Assembly: GCA_018816605.1 (NCBI GenBank)
Contig: JAHIVS010000091.1
Coordinates: forward strand, 1 to 10,268
From: Pseudomonadota bacterium
GTDB taxonomy: Bacteria; Desulfobacterota; Desulfobacteria; Desulfobacterales; Desulfobacteraceae
DNA length: 10,268 nucleotides
Reading direction: 5' to 3'
Both the position numbers and the translations under genes were made by a program. Below the pieces are notes generated by a model that saw only the letters and a program-made list of their open reading frames with translations, was not told where the DNA came from and made no database searches. Shown in pieces: positions 1 through 6,336 of the stretch (the first letter of the stretch is position 1; each line of letters starts with the position of its first letter).

Positions 1-591
1 AACCCCTTCCGTCGACAGCCAGTAATGGGACATGCCCTTGACAAGGCTGGCCCCCTTGTGAGCAATCACATCAGGCATATAGGGTCCGCCAAAGGTATAA
101 ATAATAAACACACAGGCCACCACCATTAGGGGGGGGCCAAGTGCCCTTCTCGTGGCTTCCAATAACAATACAAGCCCTATAACCGAGACCACAAGGTCCA
201 GCGTCACCGGATCGCCGGGACGGTCGGAAAGCTGGACATAGAAGATGAACAGATAGGCTGCGCAAAAGGCGGCCAGCAGTGCCAGAAACCAGTCCTGGAG
301 GGGGATATAATCCCTGGGCGAGGATTTAAATGTGGGATAGGCTGTGTAGGCCAGAAACATGGCAAAGGCCAGATGAATGGATCTGGCTTCTGTATCGTTG
401 AGCACAAAAAAATTGAATAAAAACGGCAGGGGCGATGCATACCATAATTGAAATAGGGTCCAGGCCAGAGGGACAAAGAAAAGAACGCGTTTGGGAATCG
501 TGCCCACGGGGTTCCGTGCACCGGTATCCGCCTCTGCGATCATCTCCTGCAGATCTTCCTTGGATGCTGCGGCTGATTTTCCTTGGATCAT
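1..591 (-). CDS. TRAP transporter fused permease (TAXI-associated), N-terminal part, cut by window edge
   Basis: This reading frame begins with ATG at 589-591 and stays open for 197 codons to the window edge, so only the N-terminal part of the permease is visible. After a polar N-terminus of about 34 residues there are hydrophobic segments at roughly residues 36-55, 72-88, 101-119, 131-147 and 152-168. The stretch LEATRRALG (144-152), a following hydrophobic helix, and the HKGAS and HYWLSTEGV segments are typical of the large fused TRAP permeases that pair with TAXI binding proteins. In that family the small and large membrane subunits are one polypeptide that uses an ion gradient to import carboxylates or amino acids. 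A GGAGG ribosome-binding site lies at 602-606, ten bases from the start. The gene follows the TAXI binding protein on the same strand, separated by 128 bases holding a hairpin. The substrate cannot be read from the sequence. Confidence 0.88.
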   Translation of the reverse strand, partial: MIQGKSAAASKEDLQEMIAEADTGARNPVGTIPKRVLFFVPLAWTLFQLWYASPLPFLFNFFVLNDTEARSIHLAFAMFLAYTAYPTFKSSPRDYIPLQDWFLALLAAFCAAYLFIFYVQLSDRPGDPVTLDLVVSVIGLVLLLEATRRALGPPLMVVACVFIIYTFGGPYMPDVIAHKGASLVKGMSHYWLSTEGV

Positions 592-666
592 TCTCTCAAT
601 TCCTCCGTGGGGATAAGGGACTTTCTTTTTCTGCCTGTTGCAAGACAAATACAAAAAACAATAAAA

Positions 667-692
667 GTGTGCGGCCCCAAAAAACCGCACAC
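667..692 (-). terminator. Intercistronic hairpin with T-rich tail between TAXI binding protein and permease
   Basis: An 8-bp perfect inverted repeat pairs GTGTGCGG (667-674) with CCGCACAC (685-692) across a 10-base loop. Read on the minus strand, the stem is followed by TTTTATTGTTTTTTG, which resembles a leaky rho-independent terminator. It lies after the binding-protein stop and before the permease ribosome-binding site. It would let most transcripts end after the binding protein while some read into the permease. The T-tract is interrupted by A and G, consistent with partial termination. On the plus strand the downstream side is not T-rich. Confidence 0.65.
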
Positions 693-719
693 GTTAAAAT
701 TGCTTATACCGGGCAAGAT

Positions 720-1697
720 TTACATGAGACCGGCTTCTTTATAATATTTAATTGCACCATCATGCAGGGGAGCGGAAAGACCGTCTTTGATCATTTCCTC
801 TTTTTTCAGATTTTCAAATGCAGGGTGCAATTGCTTAAACTGGTCAAAATCCTCAAACACCGCTTTTACCACATTGTAAATCACATCATTGGAAACCTTG
901 GCAGAGGTAACAAAGGTGGCACCCACACCAAATGTTTTGGTATCGGTATCTGTGCCCCGGTACATACCGCCGGGGATAATTGCCTTTCTATAATAGGCAT
1001 TGTCTGCAACCAGTTTATCAATCACAGGACCGTCCACGGTAACCATGACAGAATCGCAGGAAGTTGCGGCTTCCTGGATGGATCCGGACGGATGGCCCAC
1101 CGTAAAAACAATGGCGTCAATCTTATTGTCGCACAGGGCCGATGACTGCTCGGCAGACTTGAGCTCCGAGGCCAGTTTAAAATCGTCCTTTGTCCAGCCG
1201 ACAGCGCCCATAACAATCTCCATGGTATCGCGCTGTCCGGAACCCGGGTTGCCGATATTCACCCGTTTGCCCTTAAGGTCCATGAAATTTTTAATCCCCG
1301 AGTCTGCACGGGCCACCACCGTAAACGGCTCGGGATGAACTGAAAATACAGATCTTAAATCTTTATCAGGTCCCTTCTCTTCAAATTTGCCCGTGCCGTT
1401 ATAGGCATGATACTGGGTGTCTGACTGGGCAACCCCCATGTCAAGCTCACCGGCAGCAATGGCATTCAGATTATAGACGGATCCTCCGGTACTTTCCACG
1501 GAACACCGGATACCATGCTCTTTTCTGCCCTTGTTCACCAGACGGGCAATGGCACCGCCGGTCGGATAATAAACGCCGGTCACGCCGCCGGTGCCGATGG
1601 TGATAAAATTCTGGTCAGATGCCTGTACAGGTGCTTCCCCCAGAAAAAAGACCATTCCAAAAACCGCTGCAATACCCAAAACCAATAACTTTTTCAT
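720..1697 (-). CDS. TAXI family TRAP transporter solute-binding protein
   Basis: This 325-residue periplasmic protein has a clear Sec signal peptide: two lysines at 2-3, a hydrophobic core, and probable cleavage after the VQA at 24-26. The mature protein opens with the hallmark TAXI start, ITIGTGG at 32-38 followed by [11 protein letters not shown]. It also carries the segment with [20 protein letters not shown] and a GNPGSGQR loop, all typical of the family once annotated as immunogenic proteins. TAXI proteins capture small carboxylates or amino acids (glutamate is a known ligand in some members) and deliver them to a fused TRAP permease, which is encoded just downstream. The start is supported by GGAGG at 1705-1709, seven bases upstream. 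The length is normal and nothing appears broken. The gene is transcribed divergently from the ATP-grasp/KamA/M20 operon across 458 bases, which suggests a functional link but does not prove one. Confidence 0.93.
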   Translation of the reverse strand: MKKLLVLGIAAVFGMVFFLGEAPVQASDQNFITIGTGGVTGVYYPTGGAIARLVNKGRKEHGIRCSVESTGGSVYNLNAIAAGELDMGVAQSDTQYHAYNGTGKFEEKGPDKDLRSVFSVHPEPFTVVARADSGIKNFMDLKGKRVNIGNPGSGQRDTMEIVMGAVGWTKDDFKLASELKSAEQSSALCDNKIDAIVFTVGHPSGSIQEAATSCDSVMVTVDGPVIDKLVADNAYYRKAIIPGGMYRGTDTDTKTFGVGATFVTSAKVSNDVIYNVVKAVFEDFDQFKQLHPAFENLKKEEMIKDGLSAPLHDGAIKYYKEAGLM

Positions 1698-1855
1698 TCT
1701 AAAACCTCCGCTAAATTATATTGTTTAAGCTGCCTAAACCCCGGCAAACCGGATGAACGCTGAACACCGAATATCACCTTGGATTTTTCTTCCCCGACAT
1801 TCCGACTATCACCCAAAGCCCTTGTAAAAGAAGAGATTGCAGCCCTTTAATCCTT

Positions 1856-1873
1856 TTCTCAAACAGGTGAGAA
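1856..1873. promoter_or_regulatory. Dyad element TTCTCA-N6-TGAGAA, possible operator
   Basis: TTCTCA at 1856-1861 is perfectly mirrored by TGAGAA at 1868-1873 with six bases between. This 18-base palindrome lies 158 bases upstream of the TAXI gene start. The size and spacing fit a dimeric helix-turn-helix regulator, but the family cannot be named and no regulator gene is in the window. A 6-bp match can also arise by chance in a region this long. Confidence 0.3.
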
Positions 1874-1918
1874 TTTCAACAACGGCCTCTGGTCATATTT
1901 GGGGTGGAATCCATATGA

Positions 1919-1939
1919 AACCTAACGTTTTCGTTGGTT
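1919..1939. promoter_or_regulatory. Inverted repeat AACC-T-AACG / CGTT-GGTT, possible operator or hairpin
   Basis: AACC (1919-1922), a single unpaired T, and AACG (1924-1927) pair with CGTT (1932-1935) and GGTT (1936-1939) around a TTTT loop. This gives eight base pairs with one bulge. It is not followed directly by a U-tract and no gene ends nearby on the plus strand, so a regulator site or mRNA-leader structure is more likely than a terminator. The central AACG/CGTT resembles operators with a central CG used by LacI-type regulators, but this is only a resemblance. Confidence 0.3.
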
Positions 1940-2005
1940 CTTGTAAACCTCTTTTTTTTCAACCTTTTTTTTAACAATGATACGACTGCCCCGGTTGCTT
2001 TGTTC

Positions 2006-2034
2006 TTGACATAATATTTTTTTTAACATATTTG
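2006..2034 (+). promoter_or_regulatory. Candidate promoter for the ATP-grasp operon (good -35, weak -10)
   Basis: A perfect TTGACA lies at 2006-2011. At 17-base spacing the -10 hexamer would be TATTTG (2029-2034), which matches only three of six consensus positions. The AT-rich spacer may help. A start near 2041 would leave a leader of about 115 bases before the ATP-grasp gene. The weak -10 suggests activator dependence or a different true promoter. Confidence 0.25.
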
Positions 2035-2155
2035 CACAAAACTTATGGGTGGACAAGCAACTGTTTTTAGACTATCCATGAGATTGTAAGTGATGGAACC
2101 TGGCTATTTAAACCGGGGATTATTGTTTAACCGACAACATGACAGGACCTGAAAA

Positions 2156-3565
2156 ATGTCATCCATACATTTTTCCAATTTCCAGATAGATGAAGGAACC
2201 GATTATTTCCTTTACATAGGGGAATTGAAAAACTACGGGCTGAACCACTTTCTTTCGGAAGCCCTTTCCCGCTACTACAATCGCAAATTTGAGTTTATCG
2301 CCATTGTTCCGGATGTTTTGGAACAATACAATTATGACAACCTTATCGTCATCAACCCCCTGGTTGAATCCTCGGGCGGTGAATGCCTGGAAAAACTGAC
2401 CTGTCGGATCAATGCAAATGATTTCATGGCAGCCGTATCCGAAAGCCGGCAGATCCGGTCTCTGATCCAGCAGATTTTAAGGCGGCAACCCAACCTGTAT
2501 CTGTATATGTACGAAAGCCTTTCTGAAATGACCCTGGATGAGATTCCCGGTGTCTCCATCCTGGGGCCGGACAAGCATGTGGCAAAAAAAACCAATAGCA
2601 AAACATTCCAGCTTACCCAATTGGCCGATATTGTCCCCACGGTGGAGTTTGAAATCTGTAACGGATACCATGACCTGATCCGGACCACGGACAGTCTCTG
2701 GAAAGAATGGCCGGACGGCATTTTTGTTTCCAAAGAATATTCTGCCGCCGGCATCCACTCCACGGTTGCGTTGTGCAAAGAAGATATCGAAAATAAATTT
2801 TCAGGTCAGGATGTCCCCTATCTTATTTCCCGATTTTTACCCCACACCCTGGACCCCACGGTTCTTGCAGTGGTGGCAAATGAGGAGGAAATCTTTATTG
2901 CCGGCGTGGCAGACCAGCGGATTGAAAACGGCAACCGGTTTACCGGCTCCACCTTTCCGACCACTGCGTCTGCAGAACAGATACGATTGCTCAAGAACTA
3001 TACAAAAAAAGTGGGTGCATGGCTTGCCAGACAGGGCTACCAGGGAATCTTCGGTTGCGACTATATTATAACCCACAACGGTGAGATCCGGTTCCTGGAA
3101 ATAAATGCCAGAAAACAGGGAACCACCCTGGAGTTCTGCTGCACCCTTGAACAGGAAATCCCATTAAATGCCCCCAACCTGCCGGAGCTCGAATTCTATG
3201 CTGTAACCGAAGGGGGGTTCCCTGCCAATACCCGGGAAATCGTGTCCCATTCCAAGGCCCTCCACTGGGGGACCTTTAACTATAAAATCCACGAGCCGGT
3301 AACCACCCAAAGCTATATCCCCCAGGAGGTCGAAGAACGGACCGCATTCAAGAAAGTGGCCGACAAAAAACTGAAAAAAGATTTTTTGATCCTGGAACAC
3401 ATCGGCAGCGATTTTGTGATTGCCCAGGGATCCTTTATCGGCAGAATTGTGGCATTGGGCCATGACCATGAAAGCGTTGCCCAGGGTATCCGCCAGGGGT
3501 GCAAAACCATTGAACTAACCTTTACCAAGCATATCCCAAGGGAGACCGTCAATGCCGGAAAGTAG
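2156..3565 (+). CDS. ATP-grasp domain carboxylate-amine ligase, uncharacterised
   Basis: This 469-residue soluble protein has no signal peptide. The N-terminal 150 or so residues form a pre-ATP-grasp-like alpha/beta region of unrecognised detail. The central part has ATP-grasp features: a lysine in FVSKEYSAAG (K193 plus the small flexible loop), an adenine-pocket strand YLISRFLP, and the metal-binding end of the fold with D302 in GCDYI and E315/N317 in FLEINAR. Family members activate a carboxylate as an acyl phosphate with ATP, then join it to an amine, commonly forming an amide or peptide bond. The substrates cannot be read from sequence. About 110 residues after FLEINAR form a C-terminal subdomain. 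AGGA lies upstream of the ATG. The gene overlaps the KamA-like gene by 14 bases, so the two are probably translationally coupled. It could instead act on an amino acid made by that enzyme. Confidence 0.85.
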   Translation: MSSIHFSNFQIDEGTDYFLYIGELKNYGLNHFLSEALSRYYNRKFEFIAIVPDVLEQYNYDNLIVINPLVESSGGECLEKLTCRINANDFMAAVSESRQIRSLIQQILRRQPNLYLYMYESLSEMTLDEIPGVSILGPDKHVAKKTNSKTFQLTQLADIVPTVEFEICNGYHDLIRTTDSLWKEWPDGIFVSKEYSAAGIHSTVALCKEDIENKFSGQDVPYLISRFLPHTLDPTVLAVVANEEEIFIAGVADQRIENGNRFTGSTFPTTASAEQIRLLKNYTKKVGAWLARQGYQGIFGCDYIITHNGEIRFLEINARKQGTTLEFCCTLEQEIPLNAPNLPELEFYAVTEGGFPANTREIVSHSKALHWGTFNYKIHEPVTTQSYIPQEVEERTAFKKVADKKLKKDFLILEHIGSDFVIAQGSFIGRIVALGHDHESVAQGIRQGCKTIELTFTKHIPRETVNAGK

Positions 3566-5150
3566 CAACACAACCCAAAATACCCATCACGATAAGACAG
3601 CCGAAAAAAGCCTGGATGGTTTTACCAGGGATTTTCTGGATACCCTTTTTACGGGAAACCCGACCTGTGAAGACCCCGATCTTAAATTGCAAATCCATGC
3701 ACTCAGGCAAGCTGCCGAAGAGAAGAGCCTGACCTTCCCCATCACCGCTCTTTTCTCAAAACTGAACGCCATCCGGGAAAAGAAAGCCATTTCGCCCGGG
3801 GCCTTCGGGCTTTCGCGCCAGGATCTTGCTGCCCTGGCCATAAAACATGAAACCATTGATGAGCACAAGGTGTCGGTGGGCGGCCGGGTCTGCCGGGCCC
3901 TTCCCATTGTGGCCGAGGCAATCCACCGGGTGGATGACTACCTGTCCGTTAAAACCGAACAGGCTCCCAGCGGATTTGAACTCTGGGACACCATCTGCCA
4001 GAACCAGGAAAAAATAAGATCTTACCTGAAAATGACCCATGACGACTGGAACTCCTATTCCGGACAGATCAGCCATTGTATTGATACGGTTGAAGACCTG
4101 TCCAGAATAATTGATTTACCCCAACGGGTGATCAAGGAGGTTACCCATGTGACCCAGGATTACCGAATGCGTCTGACCCCTTATTATGCAAGCCTTATCC
4201 AGACAACCGTTGCCAATGACCCCATCTTGCTGCAATCGGTTCCCACCGGTGAAATGGTGGACAACAAGGGGATTGAAATACCGCCTGTTGCAGCAGACCA
4301 TTCTCCGGCCCGGCTCATTGATCAGTTTTACCCCAGGGTGGTCACCATCAAGGCCACCAACATGTGTGCCATGTACTGCACCCATTGCCTGAGACTTGCC
4401 CATATCGGAAAAAAAGACAGGATCTATACGGAGCAGGCCTATGAAGAAGCCCTGGATTATATCCGCAACAACCACCGTATCCGGGATATTCTGATCACGG
4501 GCGGGGATGCCTTTGTCCTGCCCAATAAAATCCTTGAAAAAATTCTGGCGGCCCTGGACCAGATAGACCATGTCAAAATGAAACGCCTGGGCACACGGAT
4601 CCCGGTCACCGCCCCCCAGAGAGTGGACAATGAACTATTGGATATCCTGGCCCAAAGCAATGACAGAAAGCCGATCCGGGTGGTCACCCAGATCAATACC
4701 GCCCAGGAAATGACCCCTGTTTCCGGAGATGCCTTTAAGCGCATTTCAAAAAATGTCTTTGCCGTCCTTAACCAGGCCGTCCTCCTGAAGGGCATCAACG
4801 ATACCCGGGTCAAGATGTGGAAATTGTGCGAAACCATCCAGGAAAACTATGTGCGCCCCTATTATCTGTTTAATTGTTCCTATCGGAATCCCCAGTTCAC
4901 CCACTTCAGGGTACCCATTGAAAAAGGAAGGGATATCATCGAAAGCATGTACGGCAATATATCGGGAGATGCAATCCCCCGGTACATTGCCACGGCAGGC
5001 GGAAAAATCCCCCTCCACCGGAGCAATGTGGAAGGCCTTGTCAACGGCGATATCCTGCTCAAAAAACCCTGGAATGGAGAAGAGGTAAGGTATCCGGATG
5101 CAGATCCCGGCATCTATGCCAATGGGGCCTTTGCCTTTATGAAGCCCTAG
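3552..5150 (+). CDS. KamA family radical SAM/PLP aminomutase-like protein with long N-terminal extension
   Basis: This protein of 532 residues is longer than typical lysine 2,3-aminomutases (about 410-470). The aminomutase-like core starts near D164/W166, leaving about 160 N-terminal residues, mostly helical and polar, that I do not recognise. The radical SAM cluster motif CxxxCxxC is present (C272, C276, C279). R281, two residues after the last cysteine, sits where the known enzyme binds the substrate carboxylate. A GGD motif (317-319) matches the SAM-binding GGE position. K485 in AGGKIPL matches the PLP lysine. The core also has LTPYYASLI and the LPQR-like APQR segment. By eye, the two aspartates that bind the lysine side-chain amine are replaced (S443 after FNC, and alanine/threonine before AGGK), so the substrate is probably not lysine. 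The chemistry expected is a 1,2 amino shift from alpha to beta. AAGGGAG at 3538-3544 supports the start. Confidence 0.85.
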   Translation: MPESSNTTQNTHHDKTAEKSLDGFTRDFLDTLFTGNPTCEDPDLKLQIHALRQAAEEKSLTFPITALFSKLNAIREKKAISPGAFGLSRQDLAALAIKHETIDEHKVSVGGRVCRALPIVAEAIHRVDDYLSVKTEQAPSGFELWDTICQNQEKIRSYLKMTHDDWNSYSGQISHCIDTVEDLSRIIDLPQRVIKEVTHVTQDYRMRLTPYYASLIQTTVANDPILLQSVPTGEMVDNKGIEIPPVAADHSPARLIDQFYPRVVTIKATNMCAMYCTHCLRLAHIGKKDRIYTEQAYEEALDYIRNNHRIRDILITGGDAFVLPNKILEKILAALDQIDHVKMKRLGTRIPVTAPQRVDNELLDILAQSNDRKPIRVVTQINTAQEMTPVSGDAFKRISKNVFAVLNQAVLLKGINDTRVKMWKLCETIQENYVRPYYLFNCSYRNPQFTHFRVPIEKGRDIIESMYGNISGDAIPRYIATAGGKIPLHRSNVEGLVNGDILLKKPWNGEEVRYPDADPGIYANGAFAFMKP

Positions 5151-5152
5151 GA
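5149..5152 (+). promoter_or_regulatory. Ribosome-binding site that overlaps the KamA-like stop and decides the M20 start
   Basis: AGGA at 5149-5152 uses the last two bases of the upstream TAG stop. It sits seven bases before ATG 5160 but only one base before the in-frame TTG at 5154. The ATG at 5160 is therefore the better start. Termination and re-initiation are likely coupled here. Confidence 0.6.
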
Positions 5153-5159
5153 ATTGCCC

Positions 5160-6323
5160 ATGATTCACAGCATTGCCGCTTATATGGACCATCACCGCCA
5201 GGAGATGCTTGCCCTTCTGGAAACACTGGTGGGCATCCAGAGCGGCTCCAAAAACAAGGCGGGCCTGGACCGGGTCGGCCGGACAATTGCCCGGGAAATG
5301 GAGGCCATGGGGTTTTCATGTCAATTCCAGGACCAGACCGAATACGGCAACCATCTGGTGGCCAGAAGCCCGGGCAATTGCAGTGACAAAAGCCAAGGCC
5401 CGGGCAAAAAGCCGATCCTGATCACCGGTCACATGGACACGGTCTTTCCCTTTGATACAGCCTTTAATTATTACAAAGAAGACGAAGCCCGGTGTTTCGG
5501 ACCGGGGGTGGCAGATATGAAGGGTGGCCTTGTGGTGGGTATCTTTGCCTTAAAAGCCCTGAAACACACCCGTTTGATGCCCGAGACGCCCATAACCTTT
5601 ATTTTTAATTCAGACGAGGAAATCGGCTCCCCCTCCTCCCGGGACCTGATCCAGAGGGAAGCCAGAGCCAGCCATTTTGCCTATGTATTGGAGGCCGGAG
5701 GCCTTTCAGGGCAGATTGTTGCCGGCCGCAAGGGAAATATGTCCATCCGCCTTGCAGTGGAAGGCCAGGCCGGCCATGCAGCCTTTGCAGAAAAACACAA
5801 GGCCAGCGCCATCCTGGAACTTGCCCACAAGATCATTGCCATTGAACGCTTAAATGATCCGGACTGCGGAATCACGGCCAATGTGGGCACCATAGAGGGG
5901 GGGCTTGGCCCCAATACCATTGCCCAGCATGCAAAAGCCGCCATTGATGTGCGATATATCGCTGCCGGCGATGAAAACCGGCTATTGGCAAAAATACGAG
6001 AAATTGCAGCCCTGCAGACCATTCCCGGAACCTGTTGCCGCATGACCCTTCGCACCAGCCGGCCGGCCATGCCCCTGACCGAGGCCAACATGGACCTGTT
6101 CAGACGGATAAAGGGTTTGGCAGATGGGCTGGGGATTTGTGTGGTGCCGGAACTCAGACAAGGGGTGTCCGATGCCAATGTCATTGCCCACGCGGGTATC
6201 CCCGTGATTGACGGCCTGGGCCCCATGGGCGCAAAAGACCACAGTGAGGATGAGTACATTGAAAAGAAAAGCCTTTGGGAAAGGGCTGTTCTCTTTGCCA
6301 ATATACTGGCCGCCATCGACTAA
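5160..6323 (+). CDS. M20 family zinc peptidase/amidohydrolase (glutamate carboxypeptidase-like)
   Basis: From ATG 5160 the protein is 387 residues, a normal length, with no signal peptide, so it is cytoplasmic. All di-metal ligands of the M20 family are visible: H91 and catalytic-site D93 in GHMDT, bridging D119 in VADMKGG, catalytic E153 and metal ligand E154 in SDEEIGS, E178 in VLEAGG, and H361 in KDHSEDEY. The dimerisation (lid) domain sits in the middle, around GRKGNMSIRLAVEGQAGHAA, which ends in the conserved lid histidine. The overall pattern (GHMDTVFP, DEEIGSPSS) is closest to CPG2-type glutamate carboxypeptidases, which cleave a C-terminal amino acid from a peptide or acyl-amino acid. 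Acetylornithine or succinyl-diaminopimelate deacylases are less likely. The actual substrate is unknown. It follows the KamA-like gene by nine bases and is the last gene of the operon. It converges on ugpC with a gap of only 13 bases. Confidence 0.88.
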   Translation: MIHSIAAYMDHHRQEMLALLETLVGIQSGSKNKAGLDRVGRTIAREMEAMGFSCQFQDQTEYGNHLVARSPGNCSDKSQGPGKKPILITGHMDTVFPFDTAFNYYKEDEARCFGPGVADMKGGLVVGIFALKALKHTRLMPETPITFIFNSDEEIGSPSSRDLIQREARASHFAYVLEAGGLSGQIVAGRKGNMSIRLAVEGQAGHAAFAEKHKASAILELAHKIIAIERLNDPDCGITANVGTIEGGLGPNTIAQHAKAAIDVRYIAAGDENRLLAKIREIAALQTIPGTCCRMTLRTSRPAMPLTEANMDLFRRIKGLADGLGICVVPELRQGVSDANVIAHAGIPVIDGLGPMGAKDHSEDEYIEKKSLWERAVLFANILAAID

Positions 6324-6336
6324 ACAAATACAGAAA

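Larger units (their letters stand above)
1698..2155. other. 458-base divergent intergenic region between the TRAP genes and the ATP-grasp operon
   Basis: No convincing coding sequence is present. The region is more AT-rich than its surroundings towards the ATP-grasp side, with T-runs around 1951-1975 and 2016-2024. It contains two dyad-symmetric elements (1856-1873 and 1919-1939), a TTGACA hexamer at 2006-2011, and the two ribosome-binding sites at its ends. It must hold the promoters for both divergent operons, and its length leaves room for operator sites. I recognised no riboswitch, small RNA gene or sigma-54 motif (GG-N10-GC) in it. Confidence 0.75.

Noticed and set aside
435..1145. A 236-codon plus-strand open frame spanning the permease start, the hairpin and the TAXI gene
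   Set aside because: It is antisense to two well-supported genes, crosses their intergenic gap, has no recognisable protein features, and has a composition typical of the complement of coding DNA.
1715..1720. Perfect minus-strand TATAAT upstream of the TAXI gene
   Set aside because: There is no acceptable -35 at 16-18 bases, and transcription would start at or inside the ribosome-binding site (1705-1709), leaving almost no leader. It is probably chance in an AT-rich patch.
3552..5150. Naming the radical SAM protein lysine 2,3-aminomutase (kamA/ablA)
   Set aside because: The core motifs match, but the lysine side-chain-binding aspartates appear replaced, and there is no acetyltransferase (ablB) neighbour, so the specific name is not supported.
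5154..5159. TTG at 5154 as the start of the M20 protein
   Set aside because: The ribosome-binding AGGA at 5149-5152 is only one base away, whereas ATG at 5160 has normal seven-base spacing.
5681..6316. A 211-codon minus-strand open frame inside the M20 gene
   Set aside because: It lies fully antisense to a gene with a complete M20 metal site and shows no domain or signal of its own.
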